Positions 44,622 through 53,335 of a stretch of DNA of 64,000 nt are shown here, in pieces. Position 1 is the first letter of the stretch. The number at the start of each line of letters is the position of its first letter. Position numbers and translations under genes: made by a program. The stretch comes from Aquibaculum arenosum. Its GTDB lineage: Bacteria; Pseudomonadota; Alphaproteobacteria; Kiloniellales; DSM-21159. Location: the NCBI RefSeq assembly GCF_029222965.1, contig NZ_JARHUD010000006.1, positions 124,001-188,000 of the forward strand. The letters are read 5' to 3'. The notes beneath the pieces were generated by a model. The model was not told the origin of the DNA, did not search any database, and worked only from the letters and a program-made list of their open reading frames with translations.

Positions 44622-47516
44622 TCAAGCACGCTCGATCTGACACAGGGTCGACTTCGTCTCCTGCATCTGCGTGACGACGTCGTAACCATATGTCTGAATG
44701 GTGTTCGTGCTTTCACCCAAGACATAGGGATCGGAGCCCTTGGGGTACTTGGACCGCAGGTCCTCGCCCATCCAATGGCCGCCGAAGTGGAAGGGCATGA
44801 AGGCCACGCCGTTGCCGACACGCTCGGTCACCAGGGCCTTGACCTTGATCCGCACAGGATTGTCGTCGGAGTTGTCTGGACCATAGACCCAGACGTCATC
44901 CCCGTCGCGGATGCCGCGGTTGTTGGCATCGCGCGGGTTGATCTCCACGAACATGTCCTGTTGCAGTTCCGCCAGCCAGGGATTGGAGCGGGTCTCGTCG
45001 CCGCCGCCCTCGTATTCGACCAGTCGGCCGGACGTGAGAACGATCGGGAAGTTCTCCGAGAAGTCCTGATCCTGGATCGACTTGAACAGCAACGGCAGGC
45101 GCATGCTGGTGCGGTCCTCGTGGGTCGGATAGTCCGCCACGAGATCGCGCCGAGGCGTGTAGAGCGGCTCGCGGTGCAGCGGCACCGGATCCGGGAAGTT
45201 CCACACCACCGCCCGGGCCTTGGCGTTGCCGTACGGGGCACAGCCATGCTCGATCGCGACACGCTGGATGCCGCCGGAGTTGTCGATCTTCCAGTTCACC
45301 GCATCGATGTCACCACCGGCAGCGGCATGCTCGATCGCGGCCATCTCCTCCTCGGTGAGATCGGAATCCCAGCCCAGGGACTTGAGCATGGCCATGGTGA
45401 ACTCGGGATAGCCGTCCTCGATCTCCGAGCCCGGATTGTGGCTGCCGTCGGCGAGCAGGTTGACGCCGTCGCGCTCCACACCGAAACGGGCGCGGAAGCC
45501 CATGCCACCGTCGGCCACTGCCTGCTCCGCGTTGTAGAGCACCGGCGAACCCGGGTGGTTGAACTCAGGCGTTCCCCAACAAGGCCAGGGCAGACCGTAG
45601 TAGTCACCATCGCAGGGACCGCCAAGCGCCCGCAGCGAGGTCTTGTCGAAGGTCTGCTGGTTGGCCATGTGCGCCTTGAGTCGCTCCGGCGACTGACCGG
45701 TGTAGCCGATCGTCCACATACCGCGATTGAACTCGCGGGTGATGTCCTCCACGGAAGGTTCTTTGCCCTCGACCGCAATGTTCTTGAACATCTCGTCGGC
45801 GAAACCGAACTTCTCCGCGAAGAGATACATGATCTCGTGGTCGACCTTCGACTCGAAGAGCGGATCCATCACCTTCTCGCGCCACTGCAGGGAGCGGTTG
45901 GAGGCGGTCACCGACCCCACCGTCTCGAACTGAGTGGTCGCCGGCAGCAGATAGACGCCGTCCGTGCGGTCGTGCATGACCGCGGTCACACTCGGGAAGG
46001 GATCGATCACGACCAGCATGTCGAGCTTCGACATGGCGCGCCGCATGTCCGGCATACGGGTCTGGGAGTTCGGGGCGTGACCCCAGAACACCATGGCCCG
46101 CAGGTTGTCCGGCTGGTCGATATTCTCCTTTGATTCGAGCGCGAGGTCGAACCAGCGGGACACCGGAACACCCGCCTTTTCCATCAGCTCCTGCGAGCCG
46201 AAGCGCGACAGCAAGTAGTCGTAGTCGGTCTCCCAAACCCGAGCCCAGTGCTTCCAGGAACCCGTGGCCAGGCCGTAATAGCCAGGCAGAGTGTCCTGGG
46301 TAACGCCGAGATCGGTCGCACCCTGCACGTTGTCGTGGCCGCGGTAGATGTTCGCACCGCCGCCGGGTTTGCCGATGATGCCCAGTGCGAGGCCCATGAC
46401 GCAGTAGGCGCGCACGTTGGCGTTGCCCGTGGCGTGCTGGGTGGAGCCCATGCACCAGACGATGGAGAAGGGCCGGTTGTTGGCCAGAGTCCGGGCGACA
46501 CGGTGGAGCTGCGAGCCCGGAACACCGGTTACACGCTCAGTTTCCTCCGGCGTCCATTTCGCCACCTCGGCGCGGATCTGATCCATGCCGTAGACGCGCT
46601 GGCGGATATACTCGCGATCCTCCCAGCCGTTCTCGAAGACGTGCCAGAGGATGCCCCAGATCAGCGCCACGTCCGTACCCGGACGGAAGCGAACGTACTC
46701 GCTGGCGTGGGCGGCCGTACGCGTGAAGCGCGGGTCGCAGACGATGAAGGGGGCGGAGTTCTCCTCTTTCGCCTTCAGCATATGCTGCATCGCCACCGGA
46801 TGGGCTTCCGCCGGATTGCCACCAATCTGGAAGATCGCCCGTGCGTTGTGCAGGTCGTTGTAGCTGTTGGTCATCGCGCCATAGCCCCAGGTGTTGGCAA
46901 CACCTGCGACCGTGGTCGAGTGGCAGATACGCGCCTGATGATCGATGTTGTTCGTGCCCCAGTAGGCTGCGAACTTCCGAATCAGGTAGGACTGCTCGTT
47001 ATTGTGCTTGGCAGAGCCCAGCCAGTAGACCGAGTCAGGACCGGAGGTCTCACGGATGTCCAGCATCTGATCGCCGATCTCGTTGATCGCCTGATCCCAG
47101 GAAATCCGCTCCCACTGGCCGTTGACCAGCTTCACCGGGTGTTTGAGGCGGCGTTCGCCATGCGCATGCTCGCGCACCGCCGCGCCTTTGGCGCAGTGGG
47201 AGCCCAGGTTGAAGGGGCTGTCCCAGCCGGGCTCTTGCCCGACCCAGACGCCGTTCTTCACCTCTGCAAGCACCGTGCAGCCCACCGAGCAGTGGGTGCA
47301 GACCGACTTGCGGATCTCCGCGGAGCCGTTGGAGGACTGCGCCTCGGCCTTCCGCACGCGGCCCAGCGACATAGCCGAGGCAGCAGCGACACCGCCCGCG
47401 GCCAGGCCGGAGCGCTTGAGGAAGGTTCGGCGGTCCACAGCGCCGCCGATCACTCCGGCAAACGCCTTGGACAAACGGGGGCCTGACGCCGCTCCATTCG
47501 CCTTTTTGGTAAGCAT
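44622..47516 (-). CDS. Tat-exported respiratory formate dehydrogenase large subunit
   Basis: The 964-residue catalytic subunit has a Tat signal with DRRTFLKRSGLAAGG (twin Arg, residues 29-30), a [4Fe-4S] cluster (CTHCSVGCTVLAEV...SHCAKGAA), the bis-MGD domains and the active-site Cys in ARICHSTTVAGV. The codon is for Cys, not selenocysteine. It oxidises formate in the periplasm and passes electrons through the beta and gamma subunits to quinone or cytochrome. TorD-like chaperone, FdhD and MobA are encoded upstream. The ATG at 47516 follows AGGAGAGG. Confidence 0.95.
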   Translation of the reverse strand: MLTKKANGAASGPRLSKAFAGVIGGAVDRRTFLKRSGLAAGGVAAASAMSLGRVRKAEAQSSNGSAEIRKSVCTHCSVGCTVLAEVKNGVWVGQEPGWDSPFNLGSHCAKGAAVREHAHGERRLKHPVKLVNGQWERISWDQAINEIGDQMLDIRETSGPDSVYWLGSAKHNNEQSYLIRKFAAYWGTNNIDHQARICHSTTVAGVANTWGYGAMTNSYNDLHNARAIFQIGGNPAEAHPVAMQHMLKAKEENSAPFIVCDPRFTRTAAHASEYVRFRPGTDVALIWGILWHVFENGWEDREYIRQRVYGMDQIRAEVAKWTPEETERVTGVPGSQLHRVARTLANNRPFSIVWCMGSTQHATGNANVRAYCVMGLALGIIGKPGGGANIYRGHDNVQGATDLGVTQDTLPGYYGLATGSWKHWARVWETDYDYLLSRFGSQELMEKAGVPVSRWFDLALESKENIDQPDNLRAMVFWGHAPNSQTRMPDMRRAMSKLDMLVVIDPFPSVTAVMHDRTDGVYLLPATTQFETVGSVTASNRSLQWREKVMDPLFESKVDHEIMYLFAEKFGFADEMFKNIAVEGKEPSVEDITREFNRGMWTIGYTGQSPERLKAHMANQQTFDKTSLRALGGPCDGDYYGLPWPCWGTPEFNHPGSPVLYNAEQAVADGGMGFRARFGVERDGVNLLADGSHNPGSEIEDGYPEFTMAMLKSLGWDSDLTEEEMAAIEHAAAGGDIDAVNWKIDNSGGIQRVAIEHGCAPYGNAKARAVVWNFPDPVPLHREPLYTPRRDLVADYPTHEDRTSMRLPLLFKSIQDQDFSENFPIVLTSGRLVEYEGGGDETRSNPWLAELQQDMFVEINPRDANNRGIRDGDDVWVYGPDNSDDNPVRIKVKALVTERVGNGVAFMPFHFGGHWMGEDLRSKYPKGSDPYVLGESTNTIQTYGYDVVTQMQETKSTLCQIERA

Positions 47517-47560
47517 TGACCTCTCCTGAATTTCTTAAGCCGTTCCAGCCAGCGAGGCGA

Positions 47561-47764
47561 TCAGAACCTGGCGAGCTCGTAATAGCGCTTCACATGCGCG
47601 CTTTCCTGGTAGCCCTTCGGCTTGCGTTCCTCAGCGGCTTCGGCCTCGCCTCCGGCAGCCATGGTTACCGCAGCGGCGCCCAGCGCACCGACGCCCAGAC
47701 CCGCCTTGCGGAAAAAATCTCGCCGCGCTGTCGAGGTCACCTTCTCATCCTTCATCTCACTCAC
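47561..47764 (-). CDS. Formate dehydrogenase region Tat-signal small protein
   Basis: The 67-residue product carries a Tat signal (TARRDFFRKAGLGVGALGAAAV) and ends KPKGYQESAHVKRYYELARF, which matches the small 'formate dehydrogenase region TAT target' family found next to FDH genes. The tail after the signal is only about 25 residues. It precedes the large subunit gene by 44 bases on the same strand. It may bind the dehydrogenase or carry a partner out, but the function is unproven. Confidence 0.88.
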   Translation of the reverse strand: MSEMKDEKVTSTARRDFFRKAGLGVGALGAAAVTMAAGGEAEAAEERKPKGYQESAHVKRYYELARF

Positions 47765-47843
47765 CCCTCCTCCAATGGCGATCCGTTCCGGCCGGGCCTG
47801 TACCTAGCTCCCGCCCTCCGGGTCCGGACTCCACGTTTTGGCG

Positions 47844-48437
47844 CTAGGCCGCCATCTCGAAACCCTGGGCTTCGATCTGCAGGAACAAACTGCCGATCGT
47901 GCCGACGGGCATGAAAAAACGGGCCGAGGGCGATGCCTGCAGGTCCTCGAAGAACCGCGGCGCCCAACAGCCGATATGCGTGTCGTAGAAGCGTTGCTGT
48001 GTGGCCAGGTCGGCCGGCTCGCCGAAGGAACCGCCGATCAGCCCGGCCATCATCTCACACAGGGAAGCGATGTGGTCCTCGGGCTCGCTGACGTTGTCCT
48101 GGCGCGCAATGCCAAGCTCGGCCATCTCCCCGCGCAGTCGCGCCAGGGGCCGGTCATGCAGGAAGCCAGTCAGGTAATAGGAAGCGTAGGGCAGAAGCTC
48201 GGCCTGGCCGACACCGACGAAGAGCGTAAAATGCTCCTGCTCGATCTCTTTCGGCTCGCTGCGTCGGGAGACCTGTGCCAGCGTCTGAACCGCCTGGCCC
48301 AACTCGGTCTCATCACCTTCCAGCGCAGCCAGAGACACAAGAAAGTCCCGATCCGGCGCACCACTCAAGAGGCGTGCCAGCAACGTGTACCAACCCAAAC
48401 GAAGGCGGTCTTCTTCAGCCACCTCAACTAAGGGCAT
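47844..48437 (-). CDS. TorD-family chaperone for the FDH large subunit
   Basis: The 197-residue all-helical product has DRLRLGWYTLLARLLSGAPD at the start, and later EHFTLFVGVGQAELLPYASYYLTGFLHDRPL, the conserved (E-x2-F-x2-L-F-x8-P-Y-x-S-x-Y) core of the TorD family. These bind the Tat signal and cofactor-loading form of Mo enzymes. The ATG at 48437 has GGAG eight bases upstream, whereas the one at 48455 does not. A 209-base gap separates it from DUF3306, so the structural genes may have their own promoter there. Confidence 0.88.
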   Translation of the reverse strand: MPLVEVAEEDRLRLGWYTLLARLLSGAPDRDFLVSLAALEGDETELGQAVQTLAQVSRRSEPKEIEQEHFTLFVGVGQAELLPYASYYLTGFLHDRPLARLRGEMAELGIARQDNVSEPEDHIASLCEMMAGLIGGSFGEPADLATQQRFYDTHIGCWAPRFFEDLQASPSARFFMPVGTIGSLFLQIEAQGFEMAA

Positions 48438-48646
48438 GCCCTTCTCTCCTGCCATGCTCGCTCAGCACAACTCTGACCGCCTTTTGACGACCAGGATGCT
48501 GCCCGAGCAGGGTGTTTTTCCCTGCTGTTCAGGGATCGTTTTCAGTTCATTGCAGGAATTAAACGTCAGAACGCGAACAGGGTCAACCCAATCCTGCCTG
48601 CACAAAGGCGTCAGAATCGCCGCAAATGCCTCTTATGATTGTGCAA

Positions 48647-49366
48647 TTACTGGCCGCCCCAGCGCCGGGCAAGTGCCCGGCGTGGCCGCTTCTGATGGTT
48701 TTCGGCAGTCTCACCCTGGACGGCAGGAGAATCCACCGATGCGGGAGCCCCTTCCACGGCGTCACCCGACACCCGGGGCACCGCCAGCGGATCATCAGAG
48801 TCGACGAGGGCCTCAGCATTCTGCTGTTCTTCATCCGCGACCGGCGCGGCTTCGATCGAATCGGGCAGTTCTTGCGCGGGCACTGCGGTGGCGTCCGTTG
48901 CATCTTCCTCTGCCGCTTTTTCTGCTGCTTCCTGCTTTTCAGGAAGCACCATGCCACGGCCCACCTGGAAGAGGGTCTTCACCGGCTTTCCGGTGAAGGC
49001 GGGGCCGTTGTAATCCTCGGCGTAGTCCACCAGACCGTCGAGGTTGGCGTAGACGGGGTCCAGCCGCCACAGCCGCCGCAGCGCCTTCACGCGCAGTTCG
49101 CTCGGCACATTGCGCTTCAGATAGGGCGTCCAGTCGTCATCCCGGCCGAGTGTTTCGGGATCCGGCAGATCCTCCGCGGAAACTGTCTCCTCGCCGAGGG
49201 TCGATTCGCCCTCACCGGCGTCGGAAAGCGAGTCGGCCGCACTCTCTGGGGTCGGCTCGGCCTGTTCGGCTGCCGACACCGCATCGCGCCTTTCCGCATC
49301 CTTCTCGCGCTGCGCCTTCCGGCGCGCCCAGCGCGACAGGAAGCCCTCGTCGTCCGAATGCGCCAT
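48647..49366 (-). CDS. DUF3306 protein of the FDH maturation cluster
   Basis: The 239-residue product has FLSRWARRKAQREKD at the start, then a conserved middle region DDDWTPYLKRNVPSELRVKALRRLWRLDPVYANLDGLVDYAEDY and FTGKPVKTLFQVG (DUF3306), and a low-complexity acidic/Ala tail. DUF3305 and DUF3306 genes are found as a pair in formate dehydrogenase loci; their function is unknown. The start overlaps the DUF3305 stop as TGATG, implying coupling. Confidence 0.85.
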   Translation of the reverse strand: MAHSDDEGFLSRWARRKAQREKDAERRDAVSAAEQAEPTPESAADSLSDAGEGESTLGEETVSAEDLPDPETLGRDDDWTPYLKRNVPSELRVKALRRLWRLDPVYANLDGLVDYAEDYNGPAFTGKPVKTLFQVGRGMVLPEKQEAAEKAAEEDATDATAVPAQELPDSIEAAPVADEEQQNAEALVDSDDPLAVPRVSGDAVEGAPASVDSPAVQGETAENHQKRPRRALARRWGGQ

Positions 49367-49983
49367 CAGGCACCTCCTTCTGGTCCACTGTGACCGCCGG
49401 TCCCCGGGCCACCACGCCCCGAACCGGACTGGGTCTCGGCCGCGCGCCCCTTGCCAGGGGGCGGCCCGCCCTTGCGCGGGTCGTGGGGCTTTCGCTTGCG
49501 CTTGTAGAAGGGCACCTCGACATGGTGCTGCGCCACGAAGGCCTCGACGAAGGCATGCACCGGCGCCGGCATGGGCACGCCTTCGACGAGTTCCTCGCCG
49601 CTGACGCTGTAGAACTCCGCCTCCATCACATTGGCCGTGACCAGCAGCGGCACCCAGGGATGGCGGCTGCCCGCATCGACTCCCTTGCGCAGCACCACGT
49701 AAATCAGCGGCTGGCGCTGCTGCAGGTTTATCTTCAGTTCCGGCGTGTCCTTACGGTGGAGTTCCAGAGTGAGGGTGCCGGCATGGAACAATGCGGCCTC
49801 TCCCTCGCCCTCCTCACGCAGCGTCAGCCACTCACCGCGCGGATCGCGCGCCGGCGCGCCGACCAGAACGTCTAGCGGTCGCCAGCTATAGTCCTGCCAG
49901 GGATGCTTGCTCCGGCGACGTTCCAGCACCACGCCCAGGGGCAGGTTCTCGATGCGCTTCAGGTCCTCTGTCGCCTCAGTCAT
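49366..49983 (-). CDS. DUF3305 protein of the FDH maturation cluster
   Basis: The 205-residue product begins with LGVVLERRRSKHPWQDYSWRPLDVLVG, the clear DUF3305 signature, and has LTLELHRKDTPELKINLQQRQPLIYVVLRKG in the middle. The Gly/Pro/Lys-rich C-terminal end is disordered. The start overlaps the end of mobA (ATGA). It is probably a cytoplasmic partner of DUF3306 in FDH assembly. Confidence 0.85.
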   Translation of the reverse strand: MTEATEDLKRIENLPLGVVLERRRSKHPWQDYSWRPLDVLVGAPARDPRGEWLTLREEGEGEAALFHAGTLTLELHRKDTPELKINLQQRQPLIYVVLRKGVDAGSRHPWVPLLVTANVMEAEFYSVSGEELVEGVPMPAPVHAFVEAFVAQHHVEVPFYKRKRKPHDPRKGGPPPGKGRAAETQSGSGRGGPGTGGHSGPEGGA

Positions 49984-50648
49984 GCTTTACCTCCGGGCTG
50001 GGCAGCTCTTGGCTCCGCGCCCTCCACGGCCTCGCTGCCAAATAGGCGCTCGGCCTCCGCCCAATCGTCCGGGCGGTTCGCATTGAAGAAGGGATCGTAG
50101 GGTTCGACTGGCCAGTCGACCCGGGCGAACCGATGGTCCGCCGTGAAGACATCCACCTTGCGCACGCCGGCCTCCATGGCTGCACGCAGGCTGTCCGCCA
50201 GCGCCACCGGCCAAAGCGCGAAGACGGGATGGTCACGCCCGCCGGAGGCTGCGCAGACAATGTCAGCACCCTCATGCTCGCGCGCCTGAGCCAAACGTGC
50301 CACCAGATCCTGCGGAAAGAAGGGCGCATCGCCAGCGAAGGTCACAATCCAGGGGCAATCAGGTGCATGCTCGCGCGCCCACTCCATGCCAGTGAGCACA
50401 CCGGCCAGCGGCCCGGCGAAGCCGCCAATGCTGTCCGGCACCACTGGCAGCTCGAAGGCTTCAAAGCGCGTGGGGTCGCCGTTAGCATTGATCACCAGCG
50501 GCCCAACCTGCGGGCGCGCCCGCTCGATGATCCGCGCCAGCAAGGGCCGGCCGCCCAGCGGCCGCAGGCACTTGTCACCCCCACCCATACGCCGCGATTG
50601 GCCGCCGGCCAGCAGCACGCCGCAGAAGTTGGAAAGTTCATGCGTCAT
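49980..50648 (-). CDS. mobA: Molybdenum cofactor guanylyltransferase
   Basis: The 222-residue product (from ATG 50648) has the GTP-binding loop GVLLAGGQSRRMGGGDKCLRPLGG, then VVPDSIGGFAGPLAGVLTGMEWA and the catalytic-Asp region TFAGDAPFFPQDL. MobA attaches GMP to molybdopterin to make the bis-MGD form used by both formate dehydrogenases here. It overlaps the fdhD stop by 11 bases and the DUF3305 start by four. An upstream ATG at 50690 lies inside fdhD and is less likely. Confidence 0.92.
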   Translation of the reverse strand: MTHELSNFCGVLLAGGQSRRMGGGDKCLRPLGGRPLLARIIERARPQVGPLVINANGDPTRFEAFELPVVPDSIGGFAGPLAGVLTGMEWAREHAPDCPWIVTFAGDAPFFPQDLVARLAQAREHEGADIVCAASGGRDHPVFALWPVALADSLRAAMEAGVRKVDVFTADHRFARVDWPVEPYDPFFNANRPDDWAEAERLFGSEAVEGAEPRAAQPGGKA

Positions 50649-51579
50649 CGCGTGCCCCCTTGCGCCCGTGTCGCGGGGCCTCCTCCTCATCGCGATGCTC
50701 TGCGTCGTAGACTATGCGTTCGGCGCCGGAGAGCGCGATGAAGCGCCGCCCCTTGGCTCGGCCGATCAGGGTCAGTCCGGCCTGACGCGCGAGATCCACG
50801 CCCCAGGCGGTAAAGCCGGAGCGCGAAACCAGGATGGGAATGCCCATCTGCACCGTCTTGATCACCATTTCCGAGGTCAAGCGCCCGGTGGTGTAGAAGA
50901 TCTTGTCGTCGGGCGTGAGGCCGTGCAGCAGCATGTAGCCGGCAATCTTGTCCACAGCATTGTGGCGCCCGACGTCCTCCATGTAGAGCAGCGGCCGCTC
51001 GCCCTGGCAGAGCACGCAGCCGTGGATCGCGCCGGCTTCGAGATAGAGACTTGGTGCCGTGTTGATCTTGCGGGTCAGGGCGTAGAGCCAACTGGTATGC
51101 AGGCGGGCACCCTGCGACAGCGCGACTTCGTCGAAGCGCTCCATCAGGTCGCCGAACACCGTTCCCTGGGCGCAGCCCGAGGTGCGGATCTTCTTCTTCA
51201 GCTTCTCTTCATAGTTCGTCTCGCGCCGGGTGCGGACCACAACCACGTCGAGTTCCTCGTCGTAGTCGACCCCCTCGATCTCGTCGTCGGGACGCAGCAT
51301 GTTCTGATTGAGCAGGTAACCGACCGCCAGATAGTCGGGGTAATCGCCGATCGTCATCATGGTGACGATCTCCTGCCGGTTCAGATACAGCGTCAGCGGT
51401 CGCTCGGTGACGACCGCAGTTTCCACCGGCCGGCCCTGCTCATCCACGCCTTCGACGCGACTGGTCAGGCGCGGGTCCTGCGGGTCCGGACGCAGCAGGA
51501 ACTCCGCCAGTTCGACCGCCTCCAGCTTTGCCGTGCCCTTTCGCAGGCTTCTTGGCGGCGCCACGCTCGTATCAGCCAT
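50638..51579 (-). CDS. fdhD: Formate dehydrogenase accessory sulfurtransferase
   Basis: The 313-residue product transfers sulfur from IscS to the Mo cofactor before insertion into FDH. It has YPDYLAVGYLLNQNML, and the VGRHNAVDKIAGYML motif with LTSEMVIKTVQMGIPILVSRSGFTAWGVDLA, all standard FdhD features. The sulfur-carrying loop reads RTSGCAQGTVFGDL: one Cys remains where E. coli has a CxxC. A second pair, GCVLCQ, lies close to the EDVGRHNA motif. The ATG at 51579 follows GGAGGGAG. It starts the maturation operon. Confidence 0.92.
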   Translation of the reverse strand: MADTSVAPPRSLRKGTAKLEAVELAEFLLRPDPQDPRLTSRVEGVDEQGRPVETAVVTERPLTLYLNRQEIVTMMTIGDYPDYLAVGYLLNQNMLRPDDEIEGVDYDEELDVVVVRTRRETNYEEKLKKKIRTSGCAQGTVFGDLMERFDEVALSQGARLHTSWLYALTRKINTAPSLYLEAGAIHGCVLCQGERPLLYMEDVGRHNAVDKIAGYMLLHGLTPDDKIFYTTGRLTSEMVIKTVQMGIPILVSRSGFTAWGVDLARQAGLTLIGRAKGRRFIALSGAERIVYDAEHRDEEEAPRHGRKGARDDA

Positions 51580-51735
51580 CTCATTCTCCCTCCTGCCACC
51601 TATAGGGCGCTGCGCAGTCCGGCCACAAGAGCCGAGTCATGACGGCCCTCTTCCGACAATCCTGCATGGCTGCCTCCGAAAGATGAGGCGGCCCGTCCGG
51701 TTGTTGAGACAGGAACGCTGCCCTATCTTTCGTTT

Positions 51736-51754
51736 GTGCGATGCAATATCGCAC
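51736..51754. promoter_or_regulatory. Palindrome in the fdhD / small-protein divergent region
   Basis: GTGCGAT-GCAAT-ATCGCAC is a perfect 7-bp inverted repeat with a 5-base spacer, within a larger TTTGTG...CACAAA frame. It is about 57 bases before the small protein start and about 165 before fdhD. It is probably a regulator site; the regulator is unknown. Confidence 0.5.
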
Positions 51755-51810
51755 TTGCACACAAAGAGGCGGGATCGACCCGCCCCGAACCCGATACCCG
51801 GAGATATATC

Positions 51811-52005
51811 ATGCCGCGCACTTCCGAATTCGACGTCCTCCTCACCCAGCTTCGCGAACAGGGCTATGCCGACAGCGTGCAGATGGACGCCGAGGCCCGT
51901 CGGCTGCGGGCGCAGGCTATGCGACACTACGCCGCACAATTCCTCGCCTGGCTGAAGTCCAGCGGGCAGACCAAAAGCCTGGGCAGCGCTGCGCGCCACG
52001 CCTGA
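51811..52005 (+). CDS. Small helical protein of unknown function
   Basis: The 64-residue product from ATG 51811 (GGAG eight bases before) is mainly one amphipathic helix (DAEARRLRAQAMRHYAAQFLAW). It resembles small EARRLRAxAM-containing alphaproteobacterial proteins (such as the RSP_7527-type group), but I cannot be sure by eye. It sits between a palindromic operator and a terminator, as a one-gene unit. Confidence 0.7.
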   Translation: MPRTSEFDVLLTQLREQGYADSVQMDAEARRLRAQAMRHYAAQFLAWLKSSGQTKSLGSAARHA

Positions 52006-52028
52006 GCGCCGACGCGAAAGCGCAGATC

Positions 52029-52069
52029 AGAGAAGGGGCGGCCCGCAATCGCGCGGCCGCCTCTTCTCT
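52029..52069 (+). terminator. Hairpin after the small helical protein gene
   Basis: AGAGAAGGGGCGGCC pairs with GGCCGCCTCTTCTCT, with one mismatch, around an 11-base loop. It is followed by TTGGGCC, so the T-run is weak. It probably also serves the convergent agmatinase gene. Confidence 0.6.
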
Positions 52070-52104
52070 TTGGGCCTATTCTCGAAGGCCAAGTTCGCGA
52101 GGAA

Positions 52105-53070
52105 CTAGGCCGGGGCCTGGGGACCACCCGGTCGTGTGGCGTAGAGTGCCAGGAATTCGAAACCGATCTGAGCCGCCGCCAGAGCCGTGATCTGGGCGCT
52201 GTCATAGGCCGGCGCCACTTCCACCACATCGAAGCCGACGAAGTTCAGGCCCTGCAAGCCGCGCAAGATGCCCAGCGCCTGCGCCGTGCTGAGCCCGCCG
52301 ACCACCGGCGTGCCGGTCCCCGGCGCAAAGGCCGGGTCCAGGCCGTCGATATCGAAAGTCAGGTAGATTTTGCGATTGCCTAGAGTTTCACGAATGCGGG
52401 CGATCACATCATCGATGCCATGCCGGTGCACCCAAGGCGCATCCAGGATGGTGAAGCCATGGGTTTCGGCGTTGTAAGTGCGAATGCCCACCTGCACCGA
52501 GCAGGCCGGATCGATCAGTCCCTCGCGCTGGGCATGCCAGAACATGGTGCCGTGGTTGATGTCGTCCTCTTCGCCGGTCCAGGTGTCGCTGTGTGCGTCG
52601 AAGTGTAGCAGGGCCAGTGGCCCGTGCTTGGCCGCATGGGCCTTGAGCAGCGGGTAGCTGATGAAGTGATCGCCACCAATGGACAGCAAGGCTGCCCCGG
52701 CATCCAGCACCCGACGCGCCGCCGCCTCGATGGCATCGGGAACCGTGGCCGGATGAAAGGGATCGAAGACGCAATCGCCGGTATCGACAATCGAGAGCAG
52801 GTCGCGCGGATCGAACGGCAGGCCATGCGGCCGCGCCCAGGCCATGATGGCCGAAGCCGCGCGCACCGCCTGCGGCCCGAATCGGGCGCCCGGCCGATTG
52901 GTGGTCGCCAGGTCGAAGGGCACCCCCATCACCGCCAGGTCGACGTCGCTCAGATCCTTCGAATAGCGCCGCCGCAGGAATGACAGCGCGCCGGCGAAGG
53001 TATGCTCCTGCACCGCGCCCTTGTTCTCCGTCGCCACGAATGCCTGATCGCCAGCCTGGCGCTTTGCCAT
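52105..53070 (-). CDS. speB: Agmatinase / ureohydrolase
   Basis: From ATG 53070 (GGGAGTGGATC before it) the 321-residue product is an arginase-family Mn enzyme. It shows GGDHFISYPLLKAH, HFDAHSDTW, and TFDIDGLDPAFAPGTGTPVVGGL, with the Mn ligands His, Asp, His, Asp, Asp in these blocks. Agmatinase hydrolyses agmatine to putrescine and urea; other ureohydrolases (for example guanidino acids) cannot be excluded. The frame upstream of 53070 is open but not conserved. It is divergent from the ferredoxin-like gene. Confidence 0.9.
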   Translation of the reverse strand: MAKRQAGDQAFVATENKGAVQEHTFAGALSFLRRRYSKDLSDVDLAVMGVPFDLATTNRPGARFGPQAVRAASAIMAWARPHGLPFDPRDLLSIVDTGDCVFDPFHPATVPDAIEAAARRVLDAGAALLSIGGDHFISYPLLKAHAAKHGPLALLHFDAHSDTWTGEEDDINHGTMFWHAQREGLIDPACSVQVGIRTYNAETHGFTILDAPWVHRHGIDDVIARIRETLGNRKIYLTFDIDGLDPAFAPGTGTPVVGGLSTAQALGILRGLQGLNFVGFDVVEVAPAYDSAQITALAAAQIGFEFLALYATRPGGPQAPA

Positions 53071-53335
53071 GATCCACTCCCTATGCCTGTTTTGCCCCGC
53101 CTGCAGGCGCCGCAACCCGGCCGCAGAGATAAACCCACTTATTTTGGGGCTGCAAGCACGGGGCGTCCTGATAGTCTGAGCGCAAATACCCCGATGTCGA
53201 CCCCGGAGAGGCGCAGACTTGGCCGGGCAAGGAGAACGCCAAGGCTGCGCGTGACACGAGTGAGCAATCAAGAATAACCGGCGAGGCGCGCGCTGCATGC
53301 GAAGCGCCAGACGGGATCAGGAGAAGGATGGCCCC

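Noticed and set aside
44589-46133. Long open frame opposite the respiratory FDH large subunit
   Set aside because: Antisense shadow; the opposite strand encodes a Tat-exported molybdoenzyme with all expected motifs.
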